NCBI GenBank assembly: GCA_965207495.1
Contig: OZ242287.1
Coordinates: 4,650,001 to 4,714,000, forward strand
Reading direction: 5' to 3'
Length of the DNA stretch: 64,000 bases
From: Bin5 sp965207495
GTDB lineage: Bacteria > Chloroflexota > Anaerolineae > Caldilineales > Caldilineaceae
This document shows, piece by piece, positions 51,470-62,011 of the stretch; position 1 is the first letter of the stretch, and the number at the start of each line of letters is the position of its first letter. The notes beneath the pieces were generated by a model that was not told where the DNA came from, ran no database searches, and was given only the letters and a program-made list of their open reading frames with translations. Position numbers and translations under genes: made by a program.

Positions 51470-52548
51470 TCAGGCGGTTACTGAGACCGTCTGGCCTTTT
51501 TCGTCCAGGGCCTCGACCTGGTCGTACAGGAAGCAGGCGACGCGGTGCCCATCATCGACATCGGCAAATGACGGCTCGTACTGACGGCAGATGTCCATCA
51601 CCTGTGGGCAGCGGGTATTGAAGTTGCAGCCGGTTGGCGGTTCGGCGGGGCTGGGGACATCGCCTTCAAGGATGATGCGCTGCCTCTTCTTTTCGATCTG
51701 CGGGTCGGGAATCGGCACTGCGGAGAGAAGGGCCTGGGTGTAGGGATGGAGCGGGTTTTCGTAGAGTACCTCGCGGTCCGCGAGTTCGACGATTTTGCCC
51801 AGATACATTACGGCGATGCGGTCTGAGATATGGCGCACGACGGAGAGATCGTGGGCGATGAAGAGGTAGGTCAACCCCAGTTCGCTCTGCAAGTCTTCGA
51901 GAAGATTGATCACCTGTGCCTGAATCGAGACATCCAGCGCTGAGATCGGCTCGTCGCAGACGATAAATGACGGGTTGACTGCTAGTGCGCGGGCCACGCC
52001 GATGCGCTGGCGCTGGCCGCCGGAGAACTCGTGCGGGTAGCGGTTGATAAAGTAAGGATTGAGACCGACGATTTCGAGAAGCTCTTGCACGCGTTGCTGC
52101 TGTTCGCGGCGGTTGCCGCCGATCTTGTGGACTTCCAGTGGTTCGCCGACGATGCTGCCGACGGTCATGCGGGGATTGAGGGAAGCGTAGGGATCCTGAA
52201 AGATCATCTGCATGCGGCGGCGCATGCGGCGGAGGTCACCGCTGTTGATGTCGGTGAGGTCCTGGCCTTCAAAGACTACCTCACCGTCTGTAGGTTCATA
52301 GAGCTGCAGGATGGCGCGGCCTGTGGTGGATTTACCACAGCCGGACTCTCCGACCAAGCCTAGTGTTTCGCCGCGCATCAGATCGAAGGTGATTCCGTCG
52401 ACGGCCTTAATGCTGCCCACCTGCCGCTGCAGAATGATACCGCGGGTGATGGGGAAGTGCATTTTCAGATTTTGAACACTCAGCAGCACCTCGCTCTGGC
52501 CATTGTCCTGGGCAGTCGAGACGTCTGCGCTATCGGAGTTCTGTGTGG

Positions 52549-52552
<4 letters not shown>
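51470..52552 (-). CDS. Oligopeptide ABC importer ATPase (OppF/DppF type)
   Basis: 360 aa. Walker A GLVGESGCGKSTTGRAIL, Q-loop MIFQDPYASLNPRM, signature EFSGGQRQRIGVARAL, Walker B FIVCDEPISALD, switch His in FIAHDLSVV. The C-terminal oligopeptide-type extension HPYTQALLSAVPIPDP, then PSPAEPPTGCNFNTRCP with the cysteine cluster (CNFNTRCPQVMDIC) that holds a Fe-S or metal site in these ATPases. It overlaps oppD-type gene by 4 bp. No binding protein or permease lies next to it, so the transporter parts are encoded elsewhere. Confidence 0.92.
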
Positions 52553-53571
<1,019 letters not shown>

Positions 53572-53629
53572 GTCTCGCTTTTTCCTATTGCATTGTCAGA
53601 GCGGTGGATCGGGCGGTATTGGATGAGCC

Positions 53630-53659
53630 ATTCTAACAACAGTTGTGGTCCTTTGTCAA
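53630..53659 (-). promoter_or_regulatory. Sigma-70-like promoter for the oppD/oppF-type pair
   Basis: On the minus strand TTGACA (53659-53654), an 18-bp spacer and TAGAAT (53635-53630), 59 bp before the start codon. Both boxes are six of six and five of six to consensus. Confidence 0.6.
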
Positions 53660-54213
53660 CATCAGAAAATTGGGGGGCGGCGTGCCCCAACACTGGGGTG
53701 AAGGGAGGTGGAGCAGTCTTGTGAACGGTCTTGGCCGCCCCTTGAACGGGGGAGGTTGTGTGCGGAATGACGCGAGCGGGCTTTGGGCGAGGACCGGCAG
53801 CAATGAAAGCAGTCAATAGACTGGGTTGGATCCTCGGATGCACTATAGCACATGCGGACGATCGCGGACAAATAATTTCGGGGCCTCGCCATCCTGATCG
53901 GGGTACAGGGCAGGCAAGTTTGCATGGAGAGAAGGAGTGAGTTCAGGCTTGCGTTACGGCGCGAATTGTGGGGGGCGGTTACAGGTTGGGGTCAGGACAG
54001 CGTATTCCTCCGGCCCCTTGATATGACGGTGGTGAGGGGATTGCGTTGACTTTGCGGGGCCCGTCCCGAAAAAATGTCCCAAAACCGGTGCTCTCTGTTT
54101 CCAATATTGGAGCCCAGAGCCATTGAATTCCAAATTTAGGCTGCTAATATGTTACGAGAGGAATTCAGCTTTTTGTCGATGGCCGGAACTGACGTAAATG
54201 AACGGAGAAGTCA
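53660..54213. other. Intergenic region, no gene recognised
   Basis: 554 bp between the oppD-type promoter and the XRE regulator. Only short unsupported frames are present. A TTGAAT/TAATAT pair near 54123-54150 is a weak promoter candidate for the regulator. No tRNA, riboswitch or repeat was seen. Confidence 0.5.
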
Positions 54214-55077
54214 GTGGAACATGAGACGTTCGGGAAGATCGTAGCCGCCTTACGAAGAGAGCATATTGACTTTGCCACGGGTCGTCGTTGGAGCCAGCAG
54301 AAATTAGCCGAGGAGACGGGTTTGACCAAAAGGATCGTGAGCAAGATAGAGCGAGGAAGGCAAGCGCGATTGGAGGGGGTAGTCCTGCAGGAACTGGCGC
54401 GGGCATTTGAGCTGACGTCTTTGGAGCGGCGCGAATTTTTTGCCATGGCCAGTCAGTCTGCGGACAGAGCGGTTGTGCGCGCCGACCTTGATCATAGGGA
54501 GGTCTTTGAAAAGACCTGGGCCTCGCTGGGCGCTGTCGGTCTGCCCGCGTTCCTGATGGACGCTTTTGGCAACATAATCGGCATCAACCGTGCGATGGTA
54601 GCGTTTCACGGTTGCAGCATGGCACAGATCAGCGAGGCCAAGTCTACGGCAGAGGGCGTCAACCTGCTGGGGATGCTGTTTGCTCCAGATTCAACGCTGC
54701 GACGGGTGTTGGGCAATGGCTGGCACTCGAATTCGATGACGGTCATGCGCCAATGGCGTGCGATGACCTTGCGCTACCGCCACACGGAACGTTTTCGACA
54801 GCTTTTCACTGCGCTTTCCGCATTTCCTGACTTCCCGATGTTCTGGTCGGCAAGTCGCGAACGGCGGCAGGACGTCAACAGCCGGCTGCGCAGCCACATT
54901 TATACCCACAGGTTGCACGGGCCGGTGGGCTACACAGTATTTACAGACATCAGCTTGAGCGACCACGGCGACCTCTATCTATCCGCCTACGTCCCGCAAG
55001 ACCGCAACACTATCGAGCTTTTTCAGCGGCTGGCTGGTGGGAGCCAGCAGGCGCTGCCCCTGGCCAACTGGCCATAA
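54214..55077 (+). CDS. XRE-family regulator with MmyB-like ligand-binding domain
   Basis: 287 aa. The N-terminal helix-turn-helix has WSQQKLAEETGLTKRIVSKI followed by ERGRQARLEGVVLQELARAF. The second part looks like the MmyB/PAS-like ligand domain: LPAFLMDAFGNIIGINRAMV, LGMLFAPDSTLRRVLGNGWH, YRHTERFRQLFTALSAF and PVGYTVFTDISLS. Such proteins bind a small hydrophobic ligand, possibly a fatty acid, and control nearby genes. Start is GTG 54214 with GGAGAAG 3 bases upstream. The convergent argH follows. Confidence 0.82.
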   Translation: MEHETFGKIVAALRREHIDFATGRRWSQQKLAEETGLTKRIVSKIERGRQARLEGVVLQELARAFELTSLERREFFAMASQSADRAVVRADLDHREVFEKTWASLGAVGLPAFLMDAFGNIIGINRAMVAFHGCSMAQISEAKSTAEGVNLLGMLFAPDSTLRRVLGNGWHSNSMTVMRQWRAMTLRYRHTERFRQLFTALSAFPDFPMFWSASRERRQDVNSRLRSHIYTHRLHGPVGYTVFTDISLSDHGDLYLSAYVPQDRNTIELFQRLAGGSQQALPLANWP

Positions 55078-55124
55078 CGCACCAGCTCCGCTGCAAGGTT
55101 CAGTGTCATATTTAGAGGACGGCG

Positions 55125-55150
55125 GCTTCCGTCGCGGCCGCGACGGAAGC
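55125..55150. terminator. 26-bp perfect palindrome between convergent genes
   Basis: GCTTCCGTCGCGG (55125-55137) followed at once by its exact complement CCGCGACGGAAGC. It lies 47 bp after the XRE stop and 8 bp after the argH stop, so it could form a 3' hairpin on both transcripts. There is no T-run, so termination is inferred from position and stem strength. Confidence 0.6.
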
Positions 55151-55158
55151 GTGTGCCG

Positions 55159-56547
55159 CTACACGGGGGCTGGTTGGCCGAGCCAGAGGAGCAGCTCGTC
55201 GATCTGTTCCTGCACGGCGCGGCGGCTGCTACCGCCGCGTGCGTCGCGCTGCTCTACGCTGCGTTCGTAGGTCCAGATCGCGGCCACGTCCTCTTCGAAG
55301 GCAGGGTGGAGGGAGCGTAGCTGTGCCAGTGACAGGTCGGTGAGGGCGGATCCCCGGGATTCGGCCAGGGCGACAGCGGCGCCGGCGACGTGGTGCGTCT
55401 CGCGAAAAGGGACGCCTTTGCGCACGAGGTATTCGGCGAGGTCGGTGGCCAGCATCTCGGGCACGAGGGCGCGGGCCATGTTTTGACGGTTGACGGTGAG
55501 GGTGGCGAGCGCGCCGGCAGCGATCGGGAATGCGCCGGTCAAGGTGTCTATCGCGTCAAAGAGGGGCTCCTTGTCCTCCTGGAGGTCCTTGTTGTAGGTG
55601 CTGGGGAGACCTTTCAACGTCATCAGCAGGCCGCTCATGTTGCCGAATACACGCCCGGATTTGCCGCGCAGGAGCTCGAGCGAGTCTGGGTTTTTCTTTT
55701 GGGGCATGAGGCTGCTGCCTGTGCTGTAGGCGTCGGCGAGCTTGACGAAGCCGAATTCGCGGCTGCTGTAGATGATGAGGTCCTCGGCCCAACGGCTGAT
55801 GTGCATCATCGTCAATGTTGCCCAGAACAGCGCTTCTGCGACGAAGTCGCGGTCGCTGACGCCGTCGAGGCTGTTAGGGGTGGGGGCGGCGAAACCCAAG
55901 TCCTGCGCGAGTTGGTCTCGGTTGATGGGGAAGGGGTTGCCTGCGAGGGCGCCGTTTCCGAGCGGCATCAGGTTGACGCGCTGCAGGAGATCGTGGAGGC
56001 GGAGGGCGTCTCGTTGCCAGGCCCAGGCGTGGCTGAGGAGCCAGTGGCTCCAGCGGGTGGGCTGTGCGGGCTGGAGATGGGTATAGCCGGGCATGAGGAG
56101 ATCGATTTCGTTTGCGGCGCGTTCTACGGTTACTCCGATCAGATTGCGCAACAGCTGTTCCAACGTAGTCAGCTCATCCCTCAGCCACAGGCGGAGGTCG
56201 GTTGCGACCTGATCGTTACGGCTGCGGCCGGTGTGGAGTTTGCCGGCTACGGGGCCGATCAGTTCGGTGAGGCGGCGCTCGTTGGCAGTATGGATGTCCT
56301 CGTCGCCGGCTTCAGTTTCGAACTGACCGGTGTGCCACTCTTCGGCAACACGCTCGAGGCCTGCGACAATCTGATCGGATTCCTGCTCTGTCAGGAGTCC
56401 TGTGCGGGCCAGTGCGCGTGCGTAGGCCTGGCTGCCATGGATGTCGGCTTGCCAGAGGCGCCGATCGAACTTGATCGACGCGTTGAACTCTTCCATCAGC
56501 GGATCGAGAGAGTCGCTGAAGCGGGATCCCCAAAGCTTAGTACTCAC
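55159..56547 (-). CDS. argH: Argininosuccinate lyase
   Basis: 462 aa. Splits argininosuccinate to arginine and fumarate in the cytoplasm. Conserved segments: STKLWGSRFSDSLDPLMEEF at the N-terminus, DEDIHTANERRLTELIG, KLHTGRSRNDQVATDLRLWL, GYTHLQPAQPTRWSHWLL and the fumarase-superfamily signature GSSLMPQKKNPDSLELLRG with the catalytic Ser. Start is GTG 56547 (GGAG about 9 bases upstream), giving the usual length; longer readings upstream have no conserved residues. No argG or other arginine gene is in the window. Confidence 0.95.
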   Translation of the reverse strand: MSTKLWGSRFSDSLDPLMEEFNASIKFDRRLWQADIHGSQAYARALARTGLLTEQESDQIVAGLERVAEEWHTGQFETEAGDEDIHTANERRLTELIGPVAGKLHTGRSRNDQVATDLRLWLRDELTTLEQLLRNLIGVTVERAANEIDLLMPGYTHLQPAQPTRWSHWLLSHAWAWQRDALRLHDLLQRVNLMPLGNGALAGNPFPINRDQLAQDLGFAAPTPNSLDGVSDRDFVAEALFWATLTMMHISRWAEDLIIYSSREFGFVKLADAYSTGSSLMPQKKNPDSLELLRGKSGRVFGNMSGLLMTLKGLPSTYNKDLQEDKEPLFDAIDTLTGAFPIAAGALATLTVNRQNMARALVPEMLATDLAEYLVRKGVPFRETHHVAGAAVALAESRGSALTDLSLAQLRSLHPAFEEDVAAIWTYERSVEQRDARGGSSRRAVQEQIDELLLWLGQPAPV

Positions 56548-56602
56548 GAATCGTGTCTCCGAAAGGCAGTGACCGGCGCCAGTTGAACTTTTCTGGCAAT
56601 CA

Positions 56603-57589
56603 TTATTCCACAGGAGGCTGCCCTGGGGCATTTTCTTCACTGGCGGGCGACTGATATTCGGCCACGGCCAGCACGAAGTCGACTGCCCCCCGCGTGCGCT
56701 TCACCCACCAAACGATTAACAGAGAACCGATTATAATTGCCGCGATGCCCAGCAGGCCGGCCTCCGGTCCGAATGCACCGCCGGTCCACAACTTGGGGCC
56801 GCTCTGGTGCACGGCGATGAAGGTCGTTTGATTGGCTGATGTCCCGCTTACTGGGAAGCCGAAGACGTTGCCCTGGAAGAAGTTCCAGGTGATGTGAATG
56901 CCTATGGGCATCGCCAACTGGTCGGTGAGAAGGAAAGGCAGCCCCAAGAAGAGGCCGGCCAGGAATAGGCTCAGAGTGCTTAACGCAGTTGCATTTGGGT
57001 TGCCGGCATGGAGGAGCCCGAAGATCCCAGAGGAGAAGAGCCATGCAAGCAACATTGCTTTCTTCCGGCCCAGGGGACTGAAGCTGAGGCCTTCGGCCAT
57101 GTTTTTCAGTTGGTAGCCGCGCGATACCAGCTCTTCGTATATGCCCACGAGTAGGAACTGGGTCAGAGGCCATAGAATGGCCAAGCCAAAGGGAATCGAG
57201 CGGTTCGTAAAGAGGGTCGCTTCGACCGTAACCCAACCCAGGGACATTTCGACGAGGAAAACAAGCAGCATGAGGAACGCGCCTAAGAACAGTCCGTAGC
57301 CGAGGTCTCGCCACCAACGGGATGTGAATTGCAGCCCAAGGTCGGAAATGGGCCTGCGGTCGAGGAAACGGGCTGCGAGCAGCGTGGCAGCCACGACCAT
57401 CAGTGCGACCAGGGCCATTCCAGCGATGTCGAAGGCGAGGCCCGAGGCTGGACCCACGTTTACATCAGAAAAGAGCGCCGCGCCTGCAAGTCCTAAGGCA
57501 GCGATGAGGAGCACATGTAGGATTAGCCGCCATAGGGCTCGCATGCGCCTGTCGGCGGGACTCCAGAACAGGAGCAGAATCCGATTCAT
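56603..57589 (-). CDS. CPBP-family intramembrane metalloprotease
   Basis: 328 aa, about eight membrane segments. The CPBP/Abi motifs are Glu152-Glu153 and Arg157 (GIYEELVSRGYQ), His194 (FGLLHAGNPNAT) and His232 with Asn236 (GIHITWNFFQGNVFG). In type II CAAX-prenyl-protease relatives these residues form the active site. The substrate in bacteria is mostly unknown; some act in bacteriocin self-immunity. It is a tandem paralogue of the next gene, sharing LLFWSPADRRMRALWRLILH and a NVFGFPVSG segment. Confidence 0.88.
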   Translation of the reverse strand: MNRILLLFWSPADRRMRALWRLILHVLLIAALGLAGAALFSDVNVGPASGLAFDIAGMALVALMVVAATLLAARFLDRRPISDLGLQFTSRWWRDLGYGLFLGAFLMLLVFLVEMSLGWVTVEATLFTNRSIPFGLAILWPLTQFLLVGIYEELVSRGYQLKNMAEGLSFSPLGRKKAMLLAWLFSSGIFGLLHAGNPNATALSTLSLFLAGLFLGLPFLLTDQLAMPIGIHITWNFFQGNVFGFPVSGTSANQTTFIAVHQSGPKLWTGGAFGPEAGLLGIAAIIIGSLLIVWWVKRTRGAVDFVLAVAEYQSPASEENAPGQPPVE

Positions 57590-57739
57590 CTCCCGAGGCC
57601 TTTCATTGGTGCTAGAGAACAGCGGCAGATAACGACCAAGCCTGTATTCGAAAACTGCACGCCTGCGGGCTCTTCCTGAAGCTCGCTCCCATACCTGCGG
57701 AGTGAGCGATGGCCGAGTCAGGTCACCGCACCCGGGAAG

Positions 57740-58714
57740 TCAGTTTGTGGGCGGCGGCCGGTATTCGGCGAGAGAGAGTGACAGATCAAGTGTACCGCGA
57801 GTGCGTTTCACCCACCAGATCATTGCCAGGGCGCCGACGATTATGCCGATGAAGCCAAGCAGTCCTGCCTCCGGCCCAAATCCGCCGCCAGTCCAAAGGT
57901 CGGGGCCGCCCTGAACTGTATTGAAGATCGTGGTGCGGAAGAAGGACAGGCCGCTGACCGGGAAGCCAAATACGTTGCCTTGGAAAAAGTTCCAGGCGAC
58001 ATGGACGCCTATGGAAAGCGCCAGTTCTCCGGTCAGCAGGAAGGGCAGTGCCAGAAAGATCCCTGCCAGAGTGATCTTGATGGTCGTGCCGACGGTAGCG
58101 CCGGGATTGGCAGCGTGAATCAGTCCAAAGAGGATAGAGGTAACGATCCAGGCCAGGAACAGGGCCGTTCTGGTACTGAGCGGGCCGACGCTAAGGCCCT
58201 CGGCGATATTTTTCATCTGAAAGCCGCGGAAAACGAGCTCCTCGTAGGTACCTACCAGTGTCATTTGGACCAGGAAGAGGAGGAAGGCCACGAAGAATGG
58301 GAAGGGCATGAGTGTGACGAACATGCCTTCGATCGTGATCCACCCCATGGCCAGCTCGACGACGAATATACCGCCCATCAGGAGACCGCCGAGAAGCAGA
58401 CCGAAGAGCAGGTCGCGGCTCCATCGAGTGTTCCAGATCAGACCGTAGTCGCTAAATCTGCGCCGATCCAGATATCTGGCCGCGGCGATTGTAATGACGA
58501 CATATACCAAGCCGGTCAGTATCAGGGCGACCATGCTTGAGATGGGGTCGGGACCGCTGTCACCGCTGCTCTCGCCTCCTGAAAAAAGAGGGCGCATTAT
58601 TGCCGAAGTGATCTGCAGTCCGACAAAGATCAGCACGAGGTGTAGAATCACGCGCCATAGCGCGCGAATTCTCCTGTCGTTGGGACTCCAAAACAGCTGT
58701 AGGATGTAGGTCAT
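57740..58714 (-). CDS. CPBP-family intramembrane metalloprotease, paralogue
   Basis: 324 aa with about eight membrane segments. The active-site motifs are GTYEELVFRGFQ, ILFGLIHAANPGA and GVHVAWNFFQGNVFG. Start at 58714 is chosen by alignment with its paralogue (MTYILQLFWSPNDRRIRALW against MNRILLLFWSPADRRMRALW); the ATG at 58735 would add seven residues. The two genes are 150 bp apart, same strand, and arose by tandem duplication. It is divergent from the DUF1992 gene. Confidence 0.88.
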   Translation of the reverse strand: MTYILQLFWSPNDRRIRALWRVILHLVLIFVGLQITSAIMRPLFSGGESSGDSGPDPISSMVALILTGLVYVVITIAAARYLDRRRFSDYGLIWNTRWSRDLLFGLLLGGLLMGGIFVVELAMGWITIEGMFVTLMPFPFFVAFLLFLVQMTLVGTYEELVFRGFQMKNIAEGLSVGPLSTRTALFLAWIVTSILFGLIHAANPGATVGTTIKITLAGIFLALPFLLTGELALSIGVHVAWNFFQGNVFGFPVSGLSFFRTTIFNTVQGGPDLWTGGGFGPEAGLLGFIGIIVGALAMIWWVKRTRGTLDLSLSLAEYRPPPTN

Positions 58715-58809
58715 CTTGGTTATGGCACCTTTCAATGGGGCGCTCCCAATTTGAGAGTCGCCTACGCGTTGTGATAGGGTTCACATACAGATTGCAGATG
58801 GAGGGGTTT

Positions 58810-59370
58810 GTGAGCGAGCAAGACAAACCGCGTGCAAACGAAAAGGCGTCTTCTCCGGGCGAGAATGTCCCTCGACGGCGCGCCCGTCGGCGTGGGCTGG
58901 ACGAATGGCAAGATCTGATTACGGAGCAGCTTGATGAGGCGGCTGCAAACGGCGCTTTTGAGAACCTGCCCGGCAAAGGCCGGCCGTTGCGTCTGGACCA
59001 GTTCCCCAACGAGCCAGATGATATGCGTATGGCCAACAAGCTGCTTAAGGACAACGGTCTGACGCCGTCCTGGATCGGCGATCGCAAGGCCCTCCTGGCC
59101 GAGATCGAATTGTTGCGTACTGAGATGAAGCGTCGATGGGAGTTGACGTTCGCGGGCGTAGAGACCGCTGGGAGCGAGAAGGAAGGTTTGGCACGGTCCT
59201 GGCGTCGCTGTGTTACTGACTGGGACGCGCGCATTGGCGACCTGAACCGGCGTATCATCAGCCTGAACATCTCGCTGCCTATCTGGCGGATGGAGCTGCA
59301 CAGGTTGCGGCTGGATGAAGAGTTGGAGCGCATTGGCGCTCCGAATGGGGACGGCGAATCCCCCCTGTAG
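58810..59370 (+). CDS. DUF1992 (DnaJ homologue subfamily C member 28-like) protein
   Basis: 186 aa. The DUF1992 core is LDEWQDLITEQLDEAAANGA, FENLPGKGRPLRLDQFPNEP, DDMRMANKLLKDNGLTPSWI, the usual 60-70-residue block. A helical tail follows (LLAEIELLRTEMKRRWELTF). Function is unknown; the eukaryotic relative carries a J domain, which is absent here. GTG 58810 has an ideal GGAGG 5 bases upstream; an ATG at 58798 has none. Confidence 0.85.
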   Translation: MSEQDKPRANEKASSPGENVPRRRARRRGLDEWQDLITEQLDEAAANGAFENLPGKGRPLRLDQFPNEPDDMRMANKLLKDNGLTPSWIGDRKALLAEIELLRTEMKRRWELTFAGVETAGSEKEGLARSWRRCVTDWDARIGDLNRRIISLNISLPIWRMELHRLRLDEELERIGAPNGDGESPL

Positions 59371-59437
59371 GTCTTCGTTTTTCTGGTACCCTCCTTTTCC
59401 CGACTGTAGTTTCTTAAGGCCGAAACCCCAGAAACTT

Positions 59438-61063
59438 TTAATTGATTCTTACGAACCTTCCTGGTGTGGCGCCGGTGTGCTTTGCGTTGCGCAATACGCG
59501 CTCGCCGTTGACCCAGACGTCCTGGACTCCGACAGATAGTTGATGGGAGTCGGCGAAGGTTGCGCGGTCGCCGATGGTGTGCGGATCGAAGAGGAGGACA
59601 TCTGCGTAGAAGCCTGTGCGCAGGTGCCCTCGCTGGCGCAGGCCGAGGCGGTCGGCGACGGCGCCGGTCATCTTGCGGACTGCGTCTTCGAGGGTGAGGA
59701 GCCGCTGTTCGCGGACATAGAGGCCGAGTACGCGGGGGTAGGTGCCGTAGGCGCGCGGATGGGTGGGGCCGAGGTCGGCGGCCCAGGCCGGATCGACACC
59801 GGCGGCGTCGGTGGCGAACTTAATCCAGGGAAGCGGCAGCTGTGTGCGCAGGTTGTCTTCGCTGATCGAGAGGAAAATCGTGCCGATGCGCTGGCCTTCG
59901 GAGCGGAGGAGGTCGATGGCGCAGTCGAGCCAGTCCCGGCCTCTGTCGGCGGCGATCTGGGCGAGGCTTTTGGCGACGTAGGACTGGTTTTCCTCTTTGT
60001 GGAAGCCGACGGGTATGACGCCGGCGGCACCTCCCCGGGTTGACGGCGCGGGTGGGCCGTTGGGGTCGTCGAGCATTTCGGCGCGAATGCGGGCACGTAC
60101 GGCGGGATCCTCCAGGTTCTGGAAGAATTGGCCGTCGGCGGCGGTCCAGGTTGGGAGCAGCGAGGAGAGGCCGGTGCCGGAGGCGGCGTAGGGGTACATG
60201 TCGGCGGTGACGTCGAGGCCCTGGGCGCGAGCCTCTTCGATGCGGGCGATGGTGGAGGGCATCTTGTGCCAGTTGGCGGAGCCGGAGGCTTTGAGGTGGT
60301 AGATCTCGACGGGCAGGTCGGCGCGGCGGCCAATGGTCAGGGCCTCCTCCAGCCCTTCGAAGAGCTGGGCCCCTTCCGAACGCATGTGGGTAATGTATAC
60401 GCCGTTGTAACGGCCGACGACTTTGCAGATGTCTACCAGTTCGTCGGTGTCCGTGTAGGAGTCCGGGGGGTAGATCAGCGCATAGGAGACGCCGAAAGCG
60501 CCGTCTTCCATTGCCTGGGCCATGGTGCGACGCATCAGATCAAGCTCATCGGCGGTGGGCGGGCCCATCTCCATGCCCTTGCCGACGTGGCGCAGGGTGC
60601 CGCCGCCGAGGAATGAGCCGATATTTGGGGAAACGCCGGCGTCTTCGACGGCCTGCAGCCAGTCGCCGAAGCGGGTCCAGGTGCGGATTTTCTCATGCCA
60701 TTCATCACTGACGGGCATGGTCAGGATCGCGTTGACCATGGGATCGGTGTGGCGGCCGGCGACGGGCGCGGGCGTCCAGGCTTCGCCCATGATCTCTGTG
60801 GTGACGCCTTGGGTGATCTTGGAGAGGCAGCGGCCGTCGATCATGAGCGAGAGGATGGAGTGGCTCTGGATGTCGATGAAGCCGGGGCAGGCGATGAGGC
60901 CGGTGGCATCGACGACTTCGGCGCAGCTGGCGGCGGATATTGAGCCGGGCGGGGCGATGGCTTCGATGCGATCGCCGGTGAGGAGCAGGTCGCCGTATTG
61001 CCAGGGGTTGCCGGTGCCGTCGACGAGGCGGGCGTTGCGGATGAGGGTAGAGAACTCAGGCAT
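59438..61063 (-). CDS. N-acyl-D-amino-acid deacylase-like amidohydrolase
   Basis: 541 aa. The family of D-aminoacylases and dihydroorotase-like hydrolases: TLIRNARLVDGTGNPWQYGD at the start, CPGFIDIQSHSILSLM for the first metal motif, GVTTEIMGEAWTPAP, a YITHMRSEG segment, VEIYHLKASG and a C-terminal TLEDAVRKMTGAVADRLGLR with DVLLFDP. The classical HxH is QSH here (Gln for the first His), perhaps a subfamily trait. Start ATG 61063, 8 bp after the beta-lactamase-like gene. It probably acts on N-acyl or peptide-like compounds; the substrate is unproven. Confidence 0.85.
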   Translation of the reverse strand: MPEFSTLIRNARLVDGTGNPWQYGDLLLTGDRIEAIAPPGSISAASCAEVVDATGLIACPGFIDIQSHSILSLMIDGRCLSKITQGVTTEIMGEAWTPAPVAGRHTDPMVNAILTMPVSDEWHEKIRTWTRFGDWLQAVEDAGVSPNIGSFLGGGTLRHVGKGMEMGPPTADELDLMRRTMAQAMEDGAFGVSYALIYPPDSYTDTDELVDICKVVGRYNGVYITHMRSEGAQLFEGLEEALTIGRRADLPVEIYHLKASGSANWHKMPSTIARIEEARAQGLDVTADMYPYAASGTGLSSLLPTWTAADGQFFQNLEDPAVRARIRAEMLDDPNGPPAPSTRGGAAGVIPVGFHKEENQSYVAKSLAQIAADRGRDWLDCAIDLLRSEGQRIGTIFLSISEDNLRTQLPLPWIKFATDAAGVDPAWAADLGPTHPRAYGTYPRVLGLYVREQRLLTLEDAVRKMTGAVADRLGLRQRGHLRTGFYADVLLFDPHTIGDRATFADSHQLSVGVQDVWVNGERVLRNAKHTGATPGRFVRIN

Positions 61064-61071
61064 GGATGCGG

Positions 61072-61971
61072 TCAAGCGTCTCCGAACGTGTCGTAGAGGA
61101 GCCGGCCGATGCGGCCGAAGGCGGCGTCGATGGCGATGGGTTGTTCGCTGCGGGCGATGGGGTCGTCGGATACCCTTTCGTCGTCCCAGCGGGAGAAGAC
61201 GGTGACGGCGACGTGTGCGTTCTCGCTTGCGTAGATGATGCCGCTGTCGTTGCGGATGCCGGGCAGGGTGCCGGTCTTGTGTGCGCAGGGCGTGCCGGGC
61301 GGAAGGTAGCGGGGCAGGCGGTCGTTGAGCTGCTGTTTGAGGAGAATATCCAGCATGGCGTCGCAGGCAGTGCGGCTGACAGCTTCGCCGCGCCAGATGC
61401 GGGCGAGCAGCTCGGTCAGGGCGGCGGGCGTGCCCACGTCGTTGTCGGGACCGAGGCTGTAGCAGATGCCGTCGCGATTTCGGGGCCCTGCGGCGAGGGC
61501 CAACATATCCTGAGTCGGGTCGGAGGAGGGGAGCAGGTCGTCGAACATTTCGCGGATGGTGAGGGGCACGTGGATGTCGGTGAGTCCCAGGCTGTGCATG
61601 GTGCTGGTGACGCTGCCCTGGCCGAGGCGGTGGATGACCATGTCGGTGGCGGTGTTGTCGCTGATGATGATCATTAGCGTCAGCAGGTCCTTCACGGTGG
61701 GCTCGAGGCCGTCGTCGAAGAAGACGAGGATTCCGCTGGGCAGGTTCTTTTCGGCGGTGGTCAGCTGCCAGCGGTCGTCGAGCGTGAAGCGTCCTTCTTC
61801 GATCTGGCGGAAGGCTTCGACGAGGACGGGGATCTTGAGGACGCTGCACATTGGGAAGACACGATCGGCGTCGACGTCGGTGCGTTGTCCGGTCTCGAGG
61901 TGGAGTGCGGAGACGGCCATTTCGGCGCCGCTGTCTTGGATGATGCCGCGGATGTCGGTTTCGAGAGACAT
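61072..61971 (-). CDS. Class A beta-lactamase-fold serine hydrolase
   Basis: 299 aa, no signal peptide. Penicillin-binding motifs: Ser43-x-x-Lys46 (MCSVLKIPVL), Ser104-Asp105-Asn106 (IIISDNTATD) and Lys232-Thr233-Gly234 (AHKTGTLPG). The Glu166-type omega-loop motif of true class A beta-lactamases is not evident between SDN and KTG. A cytoplasmic protein of this type next to an N-acyl-amino-acid hydrolase more likely works as a peptidase or amidase in catabolism than in drug resistance. Start ATG 61971. Same strand as its neighbours. Confidence 0.85.
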   Translation of the reverse strand: MSLETDIRGIIQDSGAEMAVSALHLETGQRTDVDADRVFPMCSVLKIPVLVEAFRQIEEGRFTLDDRWQLTTAEKNLPSGILVFFDDGLEPTVKDLLTLMIIISDNTATDMVIHRLGQGSVTSTMHSLGLTDIHVPLTIREMFDDLLPSSDPTQDMLALAAGPRNRDGICYSLGPDNDVGTPAALTELLARIWRGEAVSRTACDAMLDILLKQQLNDRLPRYLPPGTPCAHKTGTLPGIRNDSGIIYASENAHVAVTVFSRWDDERVSDDPIARSEQPIAIDAAFGRIGRLLYDTFGDA

Positions 61972-62011
61972 GGATTCTATCCCAGTGGTGGGGGACTGGT
62001 TGCAGGTGCAG

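Noticed and set aside
56603..58714. Phage abortive-infection system from the two CPBP (Abi) proteins
   Set aside because: CPBP proteins are widespread with mostly non-defence roles; no other defence gene lies near them.
61064..61849. N-terminal extension of about 262 codons of the D-aminoacylase-like frame
   Set aside because: It overlaps the beta-lactamase-like gene in another frame and is Arg/His-rich without family motifs; the ATG at 61063 starts the conserved part.
61072..61971. Antibiotic-resistance beta-lactamase
   Set aside because: There is no signal peptide and no clear omega-loop Glu motif, and the context is catabolic.
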